Part shown: one piece after another, positions 45,318 through 57,747 of the stretch
Position numbering within the stretch: the stretch's first letter is position 1
Layout of the letters: the number at the start of each line of letters is the position of its first letter
Source: Cornus controversa
Taxonomy: Eukaryota > Streptophyta > Magnoliopsida > Cornales > Cornaceae
Reading direction: 5' to 3'
Assembly (NCBI GenBank): GCA_026545225.1
Contig: CM048851.1
Location: 36,977,956-37,041,955 of the forward strand
Length of the DNA: 64,000 nt
The notes under the pieces: generated by a model
Told to the model about the DNA's origin: nothing
The model's input: only the letters and a program-made list of their open reading frames with translations
Databases searched by the model: none
Program-made: the position numbers and the translations under genes

Positions 45318-48300
45318 TTAGATCTTATATTCATCAACATGCATCCACTTAGTAGACGACCACTTGTTCCCTTCAATCACAGGACAACCACCTGGTATAA
45401 ACTATGATATTAGACTCATAAATCATTTAATGTTGGATGATTAAAAGAAACCTGCTACTAATGAGAAGTGACCTTCCACCAGAATTATTAATGTGTAGGT
45501 CAAAAATGCTGAAATAGGCCAAGCTGCAAAATTATTGTCAGGTTTCAGTGTTAGGATTGCAAATCAGATAGGCTACGTTGGATTAAGGCAAGTCCAAATC
45601 CAACCCAATATATTTAATGTGACTTTGGGCCAAGGGCCAGCTCAAATTCAACCCACATTGTTAAGCTTAAACCCAGCCTGTCCCACGTTCACTGGATTTG
45701 GTTAGGTCTTGGCCAGTAAACTACACATTCAGTAACACAATTCTTACAAATTGTGGTAATAAGCTGACGGGTCATGTATTGCACTCATTTGTGCCATGAA
45801 TTACATACCTAACAAAGTTTTTTCTTTCTAATGTGTTATATTTTGATGAAAGGAGAAACCAACATGCATTCTCTATTAGAATATCTTATTGAGGTAATCA
45901 ATTTGTTTATGATTCCATTTGGATTAAATTATGTGCTAACCATACTTCCACTATCTAAAATAGTGTTTGGGATCATTGGGAGTGTTTGGAGTTTGGACTA
46001 GGCAGCATATGTCTAAAACCAAACCAAACTTAATTTTGAGCTTAACAATATGGCCCAGGTGCAACCCAACCCTAAAAGTTAATGGATTGGATAAGCCAAA
46101 GCTTCAGGTTGGATTAGCCAATTTCTGGCTAGCCCAATTCAAGGTGCAGCCTCGAGTTCTATACATGTTCAGTATGAAAGCTGAAAATTTGAAAGAAAAA
46201 AAAGTTATAAAAGATGGAGAAGGTACCGCCAAGGAAATGAATGGGTGTTTTACTCATTTGTTTGACTGAGAAGAAAGAGAGTTTGTAAGAAAGATGTATT
46301 CATACTTCTCCCATTACACCCTTAGATATTTTAGAGACACTGTTATTTCAAGTGCAAAAATGTTAAAAGGGAGCACTTTTCACCTTCCCTCCCGTTTTTG
46401 GAAGAAAATAATATGGTAGGCCCAGATGAAACCTTCACCACTCTAGGGGCTTCCATGTAGAGATGGGCCTAAAGCAATTTAACCATTTACAGTGAAAGCA
46501 GATGATCAAAGGTCACTCCTTTAGTCCTTCTTCTTCATATGGATCACACGGTTCCATAACCACAATAGTACACAATTGAAAATCCCAAACAACCATGAAA
46601 ACCCATGGAGTGACCCTACGATACCAATTATGGCTTAATAAAAAATGAACCCCTACTGCTTACTTTTAGAATATAAAGAAACCACCTTTACACCATCTCT
46701 CTCTTCTGTTTTCCAGCCTCTCACAGAGCTAATACTTCATTTTATACAATGGATGGAAATTTGAAAGGAAAGGAAAACAGAAGGTTCTCTTTTTTCCTAT
46801 TGTTTGGTTGAACAGTAAAGGAAAAAAGGAAGTAAAGGATGTTACGTGAGTTTACCATCATACCCTTGCATATTAAAGGGTAGAGCTTTCCTAAAGAGAA
46901 AGATGTTGAAAAGAAAGAAAGAAAAATAAAAGGCCTTCCCTCATATATTCATATTTTCCCCTTCCCCTCCTACCAATACATGAAAATGTTATACACCCGT
47001 TTTCTTCCATTTTTCATTCCTATCAGATGGACCATTCACTATTAATTGTTTGGGAGAATCCAATGAATACTAACCATGCAAACTGGACGGATCTAATGTG
47101 GCATCAGGCCTCATGCTCCAAAAAAGCAACGCATCACCCATTTTCGGTTTCACGGAGAGACCCTTTTTACCGCATTCAGACAACTCATTCCACCACGGCA
47201 CAGAACTGAAATTGCCTTTAGCAGCAGGAAAGACAGTCTCACCCCCTTCTTCAACATCTGACCTGCATCAATAGAAAAACAAATCAAAGGTATAAATTGA
47301 AGCATTGATTCAAGTGGTTCTATTGAAGATAATTTTAGCACTACACGCATCCAATATATGAATAAAGGAAGTTTAACTCTTACAAATACATGAGAACAGT
47401 AGCTATACGTTGGCCCCCATTTTTGGTGTTGAACGAATCCGCAAAGTAGTCATAGTGAGGCTCGTATTTTTGTCCAACCTCGTAGTGAAGAACTTGCAGT
47501 CCTTCTCCGTGCTCTGTAAATCGTAATGGCAGTCATAAATTGTAATGTAAGCCTAATCACTTAATCAGGGTGAACTGTGAATCAAGTAATTCAAAACAAA
47601 CAGGATAATACAGAAACCAAGAAAAAAATTCAAGCATGCAAATATGGTGAAACAATGAATAAGAAGAATGCCTAGATCTAACGTTTTAGCCCAAAAATGG
47701 AAAAGAAAACATTTAACTAAAAGCAAATTATTTAATAATATTGCTTCTCAGAAAAACTAAATTCAATTTGAGGGAACAATTTTATATGACTGATCATAAA
47801 GTCATCAAAGGAGTTATATGGTACTAGTTATATATCATGACAATACACATTCTAAAGTTTGCTCAAAAAACATTACATACTAAATATATTGTGAACTTGT
47901 CTCTCATCTTGCTCATAATTAAGGGCCTGTACTGCCTTTATGAGTCATGAGTCTCATGACTCCCAATGTTTGATAGAGTTCCTTTATAAGAACATGGCTT
48001 AATGTAACATCAAAGAAACGAAGACTACTCAAAATCCACCAGTAATTGAGTTAGTTCATCCACGTGTGTGCCCCATCTACTAATACTAAAATGCAACAAG
48101 CCACTTCAAGGATCCTATGTGTGACAAGAATTCTCTACCAAACTCAGGTCCACAACATCATACTCTTATAACATACAATGGCACAAATGATAACACAAAA
48201 CCTATAAATTCTGGAATGTATAAACAACATGATACATGATATCCTTGTAACAGATAATGGCACAAATGTTAAGACAGAACCTATAAATTCTTACAAACCC

Positions 48301-49091
48301 TTTGTAACCAATATTGTGTTTACTGTTTAGTTGGTAAACATCATCATCATCATCATCTTTGCCTTAATTTCACATGAATGGAGTCGGCCACATGAATTCT
48401 CTCTCTTCATTCTCTTCTATTACATGTCATTTCTCCTACCATGGTAACTTTTTCAAGTCATTTTTAATAACCTCATCCCATATCATTTTTGGGTGTCCTC
48501 TCCATCTCATACCTTCTATTACAACTAGTCTTTCTTGTTTCACCGGCACATCTCTGGGTCTCCGATATATATGTCCAAACCATCTAAGTCCACTCTCGAA
48601 TTTTCTCAGCAATGGATGTTACACCTAATTTTTCTCTCACACTCATATCAGCGACCTTATCTTTTCTAGTCACTCCACTCATCCATCTTAATATTCGCAT
48701 TTCCACAAATGGTTAAACCACTTGTTTTGGACATCACTTGTAATCACAAATGGCACATGCCTAACGAGCACATAATATACTTCTAATTCAAAATCTGTCT
48801 TCTCAAATTTGTGGAAAAGTTTTCTCTGAATGTTGTCTTAGATGTCGTTGATATCGTTTAAAAGGAAAATACTCTCTGGGTTTGTGCACATGATCATTGA
48901 AAAAGCTAATACTAAAAGATATTACAAGATAAATTACAAAACTAGTATAAATGTTATTTGATTCTCATACCTACAGGAATAAAGGTAAAGTCTGCTATCC
49001 TTTTTTCTATGTCCCTGATGATTTTATCTCTTCCTCTTTTTAAAAACGTTCCAGAGCTTGTACGCACCCTGCAAACATTATATAGTTAGTT

Positions 49092-49139
<48 letters not shown>

Positions 49140-50270
49140 CAGTTCAAATAAAAAAAAAGGATGAACAAGAGGAAGAAAAATAATTTGCATGGTAACATAA
49201 TTAATTTAATAAGAAATAAGAGAAGTGGTGAGAAGGATGGCAGCTGAACCTGCTATCTTTACTCCGACCAGTTTTGCTATCAACAACAGTTGACTTCACC
49301 ATGTGAGGTTTGGCAAGACTTATTAAGTACTCACATTCTTTCTTGGACTGTTGAAAATAGCATTCAAAGTCAGTTTTTTCAGACCATAAGATTAAATATA
49401 TTCTTCATTTTAACACTCAGCGAATGGTTTACTGTAAAGAACCATTCCTATAAATGCTCAATACGCAAATATTTCTTCTCCTCTTTTCACATTGATTGTA
49501 TTTTTCATGCAAGTAGATCAAAAAAACATTGCCACTTAAAATATTATACCTCAACTATCAGAGTGCTTCATACCTGAATTGGATGCCTAAAAAAATAAAA
49601 AAACTGTTCTCTGAGAAAAAAACTGAAGTATTTTCAATTACACCTAAATTTCAATTCCTTAATTTAATATTTATTCAGTCCTTAGCAATATCCCAAGTTT
49701 TAAATTCAATCTGGTATCATCAGTAGTAACTGAATAGATCAAATGTGAGTATACAAGTCAATCCAAAAAAACAAAACAGAAACATAAGTTCAACATGCGA
49801 CTTTCACATTTTCAAATTTCAGCAAAGAAACGTACTATGAACTCTGTATATAAATATAACTCACCAAAAAATTATGATATAAGAATGACCTAGGCTCCCA
49901 AGAAAGCACTTCGGTCCACTGCTCTCGTCTCTCCTCCAACGCTTCACTGTCATCGCTGCAACAAAAAGAAGAAAACAACATCAAATCCATATGCCATAAT
50001 ATATAGCTAAATATATACATACATATAATATATGCGATGCGAAAGAATCTAAGATGAAGGATGCGATGCATACAGTGCACCAGCCTTGCGGCCAAACTTG
50101 ATGCGGTCATTGATCGGCGGAGAATCGTCGGAGGTGATCGGAAGAGAGAGGATTCCAAGAGCGAGAAGCATTAAAAGAACTATGGTTAACATTAGAAGCA
50201 TGGAGAGGACGAGAGCTACCATCGACGATCTCTTGCCTTGAAGCCGAGCACTGGTCCTTCCTCTCGGCAT
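45318..50270 (-). CDS. Prolyl 4-hydroxylase, membrane-anchored
   Basis: Seven exons on the minus strand, all with GT-AG borders and compatible phases: 50074-50270, 49865-49955, 49250-49347, 48971-49068, 47384-47513, 47075-47262 and 45318-45391. The protein is 291 residues, the normal length for plant P4Hs. It hydroxylates peptidyl proline (extensins, arabinogalactan proteins, signal peptides) in the ER/Golgi using Fe(II), 2-oxoglutarate and ascorbate. A basic N-terminus (MPRGRTSARLQGKR) is followed by one hydrophobic anchor (residues about 17-43), giving a type II topology. Then come WTEVLSWEPRSFLYHNFL, KDSRVRTSSGTFL, and the catalytic double-stranded beta-helix with iron ligands His181, Asp183 (HYDYF) and His267 (SLHGG). 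Lys277 (GNKW) would bind 2-oxoglutarate. All key residues are present. The last intron is about 1.7 kb. Confidence 0.95.
48342..48715 (-). mobile_element. RTE-type LINE 3' end inside P4H intron 4
   Basis: On the minus strand the sequence encodes MRILRWMSGVTRKDKVADMS, then RESGLRWFGHIYRRPRDVPV (one residue differing), VIEGMRWRGHPKMIWDEVIK and NDLKKL. This is the conserved C-terminus of plant non-LTR reverse transcriptases with the LRWFGH motif (RTE group). At least one frameshift and one stop (after KKLPW) interrupt it. The minus-strand end is a (GAT)n run (48342-48357), typical of RTE 3' tails. It is a 5'-truncated copy within the 1457-bp intron of the P4H gene and in the same orientation as that gene. 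Confidence 0.8.
49094..49137. repeat. (TA)n microsatellite in P4H intron 3
   Basis: About 21 uninterrupted TA dinucleotides lie roughly 25 bp upstream of the exon 4 acceptor site (minus-strand reading). Confidence 0.9.
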
Positions 50271-50648
50271 CGAATCGTTGCAAGATCAATCAGCCTAGAA
50301 ACAGATCAATCAATCAAACAAACAAACAAACAAACCCTAATTTCAGGCCAGAACGAGACTCCCCTACTCCTCGTGTGTGTGTATCAACAACTATCAACAA
50401 TCGGAGGTGGTGTTCTGTTTTAAGTAGTAATTGATGTGCATCCAACCGTGCCGTTTAATTTAAGCACAACCCAGATCATCCAACTCTTCTTTGTCGGTCT
50501 GTCATATTGATACAAATAATTAAAAGGAGAGAATAGAATGACAAATATATCCCTGAATAATGAATATACTTTAGGGTTTTTAATGGTTAGTCTAGTAGTC
50601 ACATAATTATGCAAAAAAACAAAAATCAAAACAAAACAAAACAAAAAA
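50271..50648 (-). promoter_or_regulatory. Upstream region of the P4H gene
   Basis: Contains (CAAA)n near 50312-50334 and an AACCCTAATTT stretch. It is bounded upstream by the Mutator-like element beginning at 50649, so only about 380 bp separates the ATG from a transposon. No TATA box is certain. Confidence 0.4.
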
Positions 50649-52006
50649 GGCAAAAATTTGATTTTTGTCTAGTTATGGTGTGCTAATACTACAAATACAT
50701 TAAATACCAAAAATTATTACAACATTTTTCAATTTAACAAAAAATAATTACAAATATGTCAACTTTCACTATTCATCTATACAAATTGTCTAAACTACCC
50801 CTCATCAGTCATCCTCCTCTCATTCCCACCACCGACATCACCACCTCCTCTACTGCCACCCCTTACAACCACCACCACAGTCCCCACACACCCCTACAAC
50901 CACCACCACCACAGTGTCCACCCCTATAACCACCACCACAGTCCCCACCCACCCCTACAACCACCACCGTCCACCACCACCACAATCCCCACCCACTCCA
51001 TAGCCACCGTCCTCCGCCGCTGCCCCAACCCCTGTAAATCACCCCCACCACCACCACAGTGCCCACCCCTAAAACCACCACCACAGTCCCCAACCCCTCA
51101 ACTGCCACCACCATCTCACCAACAGTACTTCCTATGGTCTGATAACGTAATATATATATATACACACACACACACTCAAGATACAAACACACCCACTATA
51201 TATGTGTGTGTGTGTGTGTGTGAATATATATACATATATATTATGGGTTTGAATTAATCCCATAACAACTCATCTTCTCTGGCGAACCCTTCTCTTGTGA
51301 GCCACCAAAAACCCTTCCACCATTAATTTGGCTTGGAAATGGATCTGGGCATTTGGGCATAACTGCACATGAGAGAGCTTGAAAGAGAGATTCACGCATT
51401 GAGTGTTGCAGAAGACGCGTGAGCACGTGGCTGCGTGTAGACCTTACCCGCAATGTTGTGGGCAGCGCGTGAGAAAATGGATTGAGTTGATTCCAGTGGT
51501 GATGCTTTCATAATAAGTAGACGATCAGTTTAGTGGTGACAAAACACCATTATAGCCTTCACCATCGTGCTCCAACACATCGATTAGGCCTTCGCGGAAG
51601 GGTGCTTCTAAAAAGAGGACGTTGTTGATTTCGGTGGTGATGCTTTCATAATAAATAGACTATCAGTTTGGTGGTGACGGAACGCCACCATAGCCGCCGC
51701 CATCGTGCTCCAACACATCAGCTGGATGTGGTTGAGTTTGTTCTTATGAATTCCTATGATGGTGGGTTTGGGGAGATGGTGGTGGCAGTTGAGGGGGTGG
51801 GGACTGTGGTGGTGGTAGTTGTAGGGGTGGGGTACAGTGGTGGTGTTTAGAGAGAGAAAATGATGTTGGAGGCATTTTGGACCAAAATAGTACATATTGA
51901 TGTATTTATAATTACTTTTGTTAACTTGACAAATGTTACAATACTTTTTGGTATTTGATGTATTTGTAGTATTGGCTTCATAACTAGACAAAAATCAAAA
52001 TTTTCC
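50649..52006. mobile_element. Mutator-like element with long TIRs (1358 bp)
   Basis: The ends are long inverted repeats of at least 100 bp: the left includes TTTGATTTTTGTCTAGTTAT, ACTACAAATACATTAAATAC and CAAAAATTATT, and the right end carries the same in reverse. Flanks are a perfect 10-bp duplication AAACAAAAAA (50639-50648, 52007-52016), though it is low-complexity. Inside, 50790-51130 is packed with ACCACCACC/CCCACCCCT repeats and 51760-51850 holds GGTGGTGG/GGGGTGGGG repeats in inverse orientation. A 70-codon minus-strand frame (51241-51453) and the unique GC-richer segment around it might be a captured gene piece. Confidence 0.82.
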
Positions 52007-52016
52007 AAACAAAAAA

Positions 52017-52292
52017 CTATAAGTAACCGTTTGTATTTAGTATTTATTTTTAAAGTGTTTATTTAAGCAAAGTTTATGTTAAAATAAAAAAGTCCGGCTC
52101 ATACTACTACTACAAATCTATATAGCATCAATAAAGCAAGACATATACATAAAAAATAAACCAATAATATTGGGTTACATAAATATATATATAGAGAATG
52201 ACCCACGACTCAGAAAGCCCCAACAAAATCAAAATATATATAACTATGAAAAAGTTGAAAGTTTTCCAATTTGTATGCAGTGAGAAGAGAGA
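52017..52292. other. Short AT-rich spacer
   Basis: No gene or bounded repeat recognised. Confidence 0.4.
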
Positions 52293-52455
52293 TTTGGAGG
52301 GTATGCTTTTGATCTTACACTTTTCCTGTTAATACTTTCTTTTATACTTGGAGGGTATGCTTTTGATCTTACACTTTTTCTGTTAATACTTTCTTTTATA
52401 CTTGGAGGGTATGCTTTTGATCTTGCATTTCTTCTGTTACTACTTTTTTTTATAC
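52293..52455. repeat. 54-bp tandem repeat, three copies
   Basis: Units read GGAGGGTATGCTTTTGATCT, TACACTTTTTCTGTTAATAC, TTTCTTTTATACTT. Copies 1 and 2 are nearly identical; copy 3 is diverged. Since 54 is a multiple of 3, the minus strand stays open and reads RSKAYPPSIKESINRKSV per unit within an 84-codon frame (52244-52498). No other evidence supports a gene. Confidence 0.9.
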
Positions 52456-52502
52456 TTTTTTGTTCAATACTGAAAATGAATAAATGATACGAGTACAAAA
52501 TA

Positions 52503-52766
52503 CTCCCTTCGTCCCATAATTTTAGTCCACTATTCCTTTTTGGGATGTCCCAAAATACATGCCCATTTCCTAAAATGGATTATATGATTCCTAAACTACC
52601 CTTTCCAAACTTTATTATCTTAAAAGTTGGGCCCACCATATAATAATAATACTAACTTTTAAACAAGGACTAATATGTAAATTCATATATTATTACACTA
52701 AAAAATAGGTCCCACCATAAAAAGTTGGAATCCCCAAACATGCCAAGAATTATGGGACGGAGGGAG
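52503..52766. mobile_element. Stowaway-like MITE (264 bp)
   Basis: It begins CTCCCTTCGTCCCATAATTT and ends AATTATGGGACGGAGGGAG, flanked by TA on both sides (52501-52502, 52767-52768). It is a typical plant Stowaway with no coding capacity, distantly related in sequence to the one at 2931-3204 (both share AAAAAGTTGGAATCCC internally). Confidence 0.92.
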
Positions 52767-53340
52767 TACCATTCTTGTTTATTTGACAAAGAGATAGTTG
52801 TAACCTCTTTTTTTTTTTTTTTCGATAGATAAGTATTTATTTATTTTTTATTTTAGCATGGGTACCCCTAAGTGACTATTTCTTATTATCAAGTAAAATA
52901 ATAATTATTCATATTATACCCAATATTTTTTTCCTCAAGGCAATTGATAATCTTCAATTCCATCTACACTTAATTATAACATTTTTATTGTTGTTTCAAA
53001 CAATAGCCTTTTATATATTTTTTTTTATTTTCATTTTCTCACTTTTAGCTTCATTTTCTAATTAAAATAATATAATCATCATTTTAGATAAAAAAATTTT
53101 TTTTTTTTTTTTAATAAACATAAACACTAAAACACCATTTCGATGTTTAGGATTTGAAAGTTTAGTTATAATGTTGTTTTAAAAGTGTTTTGACAATTTA
53201 TAAACAAACAAAACTTATCAAACATGTTTATCCAACAATTTTGTTTTAGAAACAATCAACTCTAAACAAAAACGGTTACCAAATGATCTTAAATCACATT
53301 ATTCTTCTAAGGGCAAATTGGACAAAGAAAACAAAAAAAA

Positions 53341-53990
53341 ATTCATTAATGTGACAAATATGCCCCTCCAAATGCAGAAAATGCAAAAAAGATAAAATAC
53401 AAGTGGATCAATCTCTAAATAATAATAATAATAAATCCTACTTTTTTTTGAATGACCATGCTATACATTTTCAATAATACTATTAATTCATATATTTTGA
53501 CAAATATTTTCATATTAATTTTAAATCTCTCAAACTTTCAACTTTATCCTTTATAATAATTTTTATTTTTGCAATTTTATAAATCCTACTTTTATCTTTG
53601 AATGACCATGCTATCAATTTTCAATAATACCACTATTTCATACATTTTGATAAATATTTTCATATTAATTTTAAATCTCTCAAACTTTCAACTTTAACTT
53701 TTATAATTTGTAATTATATATTTTTACAATTTAATAAATATTTATGTTCAATTTTAATTTTCTCTAAAGAAATTTTATAAACAATTACAATTTATAAAGG
53801 ATAAAGTTAAAAGTTTATTTAGAATTAATATGAAAATATTCATCAAAATGTATGAAATAATGGTATTATTGAAAATTGACAACATGATTATTCAAAGAAA
53901 AATAGGATTTATTAATATATATATCGTAAAGAGATTGGTCCACTTGTATCTTCTTTCTCTGCATTTGGAAGTGCATTTTTGTCGCATTAA
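53341..53990. repeat. Long inverted repeat with internal tandem duplication
   Basis: The left arm (about 53341-53575) and right arm (about 53775-53990) are inverse copies: ATTAATGTGACAAATATGCC, CCAAATGCAG, ACAAGTGGATCAATCTCT and TTCATATTAATTTTAAA on the left recur in reverse on the right. The left arm's inner 145 bp (about 53445-53590) is directly duplicated at 53580-53720. It is probably a Mutator-like MITE or foldback element; exact ends and target duplication are not resolved. Confidence 0.7.
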
Positions 53991-55900
53991 CCTGCTCGTG
54001 GTGTTTTCATTAGTTGAGGGAGGTTTAATACCTAAAAAATAGCCGAGAGATTTTTATGCCAATTAGAGATGATGAGATAAAATTTACCGCTTTTGTGTTC
54101 CGCTCTCGCACTCACTCTTGCACTCGTTGTATGTGACTTAAGTTTGGTCATTATTTCTAAAAGAATGTTATTTGTACCAAGTTTTGCAGTCGTTGTATGT
54201 GACTTAAGTTAGTCATTGTTTTCCGAAGAATATTATTTGTATCAGCTTTCAATACCTTCATAGAATAAAAACTCCCTAGACTATTCATGGTTTAGAAAAT
54301 CAGTTTAAAAATCAGTTTTTTTTTATATAATATCACTTCATTTTCTTGTAGCAATACTTAGAAATGAGATGGTATTATTTTGCACAGAATGCTAACACTT
54401 AAATAAACGTATTTTTATTTATATGATTCGCTGCATCAAAAACTTTTTCAGCAATAAGAATCTTTAGCTGATTTTGTTTTCAATCAGAGCAATCTGATTA
54501 ATCTGCAACAAAATAAAAAAATATTGATAAATAAATCTGTTTATCAAAATTAAATATAATTCCATTTCAAAAATGTCTATTTGACCACTTTTCTTTATAT
54601 AGATTTGAAAATTGTCTATTTAACCTGGTCAAGTGATTAGATTAGTCCGAGCTAGTTCAATCCTCGTCAAATTACGTCAATTAATGATAATGTTTGATAA
54701 AACCAAAATTTAGACATTAAAAAAAAATTCAATAAGCAGCTGGATTGGTAAAAAAAACTGAAATGTTAAAAGTAAATTTTAGAAATGCAAATTAAATTTC
54801 AAGACCGCCGTTCACTTAACAATATATATTGATTATTGAGTGATAATTCATTAACCCCTCACATAATGGATTTCTTATCCTTCTAAGAGTGGGCAAAAAA
54901 GGGAGAGAAATTATAAGAGAGTTTATAATTACTTGTTTTAACACCGTTTGATAAGAACTGAATTCCAATTTTGTCCTCGGCAAAATAAAATTATCATTTT
55001 TTTTCCTATCCATTATCTTTTTTAAATACGATACAAAGTTAAATATAAAATTTTTCTTCATTAATCAACCAAACAAGCCAAGAGGTTATCACTGTCCTTT
55101 CTCTATCTCATAACTAATGTTAACCTTTCTTCTATTTCCTTCTGTAACACCACACACAACCTAAAGAAATCCTATATGGTGAACAATGATCAACATGCAA
55201 AATTGAAAATTCCAACCCCAATAGTAAACATCAAACAATGTTAAAGGTGAAAACAAAACAAATAGTACACCATCTACTCCGATATATGACGAAATCTCCC
55301 AGTCAGCTTCATCAGCCACATATTGTTGACGATTAAAAATAGGAAAATGACATATCCTCAAATTCGGAATGAGATTATATGAGTGGGGGAAGACGTCACC
55401 ACCATGACATCATCAACATGATGATGTCATCCCTGAATTCGGACTCTGTATTGCCGCTCTTAAAAATATGTTGTGTTAATTGTTAACCGATATGCACTCT
55501 CAGTTGGTCCTGCATTCTGTTTCATACTAATATTCTTTCCAGACAATAAGTTGAGGCAAATGGATCGACTATTAGTTGGTAAAAGCTATTTAGCCTGGCC
55601 AATGCTTTAGTTACAGAAACATTTCACAAGCTGCTCAGCCTGTCCTGTTCATTTCAGAATACTGAAAGATATATTATTATTAAGCAACTAATGCCCTCTC
55701 AATTCATCCAAAACTTTATAACAACACAATCTTCAGCCAAAAACAATTAAAAATACAAGGTAATTACTCTTCAGACAAATAAACAGCCCCCATATAACTT
55801 GAAAATGACTAAGAACTCAAAATTACATAGTTGCATTCTAGCCCATGCAAGAACTTATGATCACTGGGATCTGACTGATCACCAGAAGTTCCAATACATT
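53991..55900. other. Gene-free AT-rich stretch with a 68-bp duplication
   Basis: CGTTGTATGTGACTTAAGTT...TTATTTGTA is repeated at about 54125-54178 and 54192-54243. Otherwise no gene or bounded element could be supported. A 66-codon minus-strand frame at 55161-55361 is unrecognised. Confidence 0.45.
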
Positions 55901-55913
55901 CCATAAAAACAGT

Positions 55914-57140
55914 CAAGGCCAATGATCAAACTCCCACCAAAGGCAGACCTACATGGAATTGAGTGGAGAACAGTGGGAGGCTAAACCCAAGATGACACTC
56001 CAAATCCAACTTTAGAAGACATGCACGTATTGCTCCAATGTAATGACGCAACCACTTCCATCTTTAAAATCTAAGAAACCGTGTTTATAACTGGACGACA
56101 ACTGATATATCGTCAAGCAAACCCCCTATGTAAGAACAGAGGATATTCTACAAATCAATTTAAAACCAAGCACCTAGATATTCCAAGAAACAAACAAGGC
56201 CAATGATCAAACTCCCACCAGAGGTAGACCTACATGGAATTGAGGGGGGAAGAATGAGAGGCTAAAACCCAAGATGACACTTCAAACCCAGTTAAATGAA
56301 GACATGCACTCATTCTCCATAGGACTGAGGCAATCACTTCAAGCTTTTTAATCTAAAAACCCTTTCTACAGATAACAACTGCTATATTGTCAAGCAAACC
56401 CCCTTCTTGTAAGGAAGGAGGATAAATTATGAATCAATTTCTAACAAGCACCTAGATATTCCAAGAAACAGACAAGGACAGTGATCAAGCTCCCACCATA
56501 GGTAGACCTGCATGGAATTGAGTGGGGAAGAGTGAGAGGCTAAAACCCAAGATGACACTCCAAATCCAGTTTAATGGACACATAGACATATTCTCCACTG
56601 GACTGAGGTAACCACTTCATCTTTTAAATCTGAAAACCATGTTTATAACTAGATAACAACTGCTATACTGTCCTGCATCCATATGGAATAAAGGCACGGC
56701 AAGGATGATGATGATGAACTGTTATACTATCAAGCAAACCCCCTTTGTAGGAAAGGAGGATATTCCGCGAATCGATTTCTAACCAAGCACCAAGAAATTC
56801 CAAGAAACAGATAAGGACAATGATCAAACTCGACCCAGAGAAAAACCTATATGGAATTAAAGGGACAGAAAAGAGAAAATTCTACAAATCAATTTCTAAC
56901 CGAGCATATAGTCATTCAAAGAAATAGACAAGGCCAATGATCAAACTCCCACCAAACATAGAGCTACATTGAATTGAGGGAGAATTAAAAGGAGGATATT
57001 CTACGAATCGGTTTCACCCAGACACTTCAAGAAGCAAACGAGGCCAACGATCAAACACACACCAGAGGTAGATCTATATAGAATTGAGACAGGACCACTG
57101 ATCAAACTCCCACTAAAGATGGACCTAAATGGAAATGAGT
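55914..57140. repeat. Tandem array of degenerate units of about 280 bp
   Basis: Units begin AAGGCCAATGATCAAACTCC, continue CACCAGAGGTAGACCTACAT, GGAATTGAGTGG, then AACCCAAGATGACACTCCAA, AACTGCTATATTGTCAAGCA, AACCCCC, and end AGCACCTAGATATTCCAAGA. Full-length copies start near 55914, 56198 and 56475; shortened copies follow near 56815, 56928, 57040 and 57090. No open reading frame persists across units. The array lies between the P4H and LYR genes, about 600 bp downstream of the LYR stop. Confidence 0.85.
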
Positions 57141-57235
57141 GGAGAAGAAGAAAAAGGAAGAGAAGTTCTCCAATTTGAATTCAATATATTAAAATTTTCA
57201 GAATAAAAGTAGTGCTTTTTTGGACTTATCAGAAA

Positions 57236-57272
57236 TAATAATAATAATAATAATAAATAAATAAATAATTGG
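57236..57272. repeat. (AATA)n/(ATA)n microsatellite
   Basis: AATAATAATAATAATAATAA followed by ATAAATAAATAA. Simple sequence repeat, non-coding. Confidence 0.85.
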
Positions 57273-57747
57273 AATCAATCATTGAAAACTTCGCATTGAA
57301 TTACTTACCAGGGAAAAAAAAAAACTTTGCATTGTATCAAAATTTCAGCTTGCGTGATAATTTTAATATTTTTTTTGCTGATGATTCTACAATCAGTTGC
57401 TGCTTTTGTAGTGATGAATTTAACTTAATTTATCAAGTTTTTCATCCGTTTGATATATTGTTATGTTAAACTATTGCTTGGTTAAAAAATTTCATCAGTC
57501 GATTCAGTCAGTTAAATTTTCAAGTCCTTGCCGTCTTCCAAACAAAGCAAAAAATCAAATAGAGTATGATTCCCAATATATGAATATGAGTATACATGTG
57601 TGTGCAAAATTTAACAAATTCAGGAAAAACAAAATGCATAATTACATTGTGATAAATCATTTTCTTCATTGATTAGAAAAAAAAATAGAACACATTGACA
57701 CGATCTTACAAATCGATTTCAAGCATGAAATACAGAAATTACCACAA

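Noticed and set aside
45540-46270. Possible TIR element around AACCCAACCC-type motifs
   Set aside because: Motifs such as CCAACCCAATAT recur, but I found no inverted ends and no TSD, so I do not list it as an element; it lies in the last intron of the P4H gene.
48374-48628. Plus-strand frame of 84 codons at 48.4-48.6 kb
   Set aside because: It is the reverse of the RTE LINE coding sequence, which has clear homology on the minus strand.
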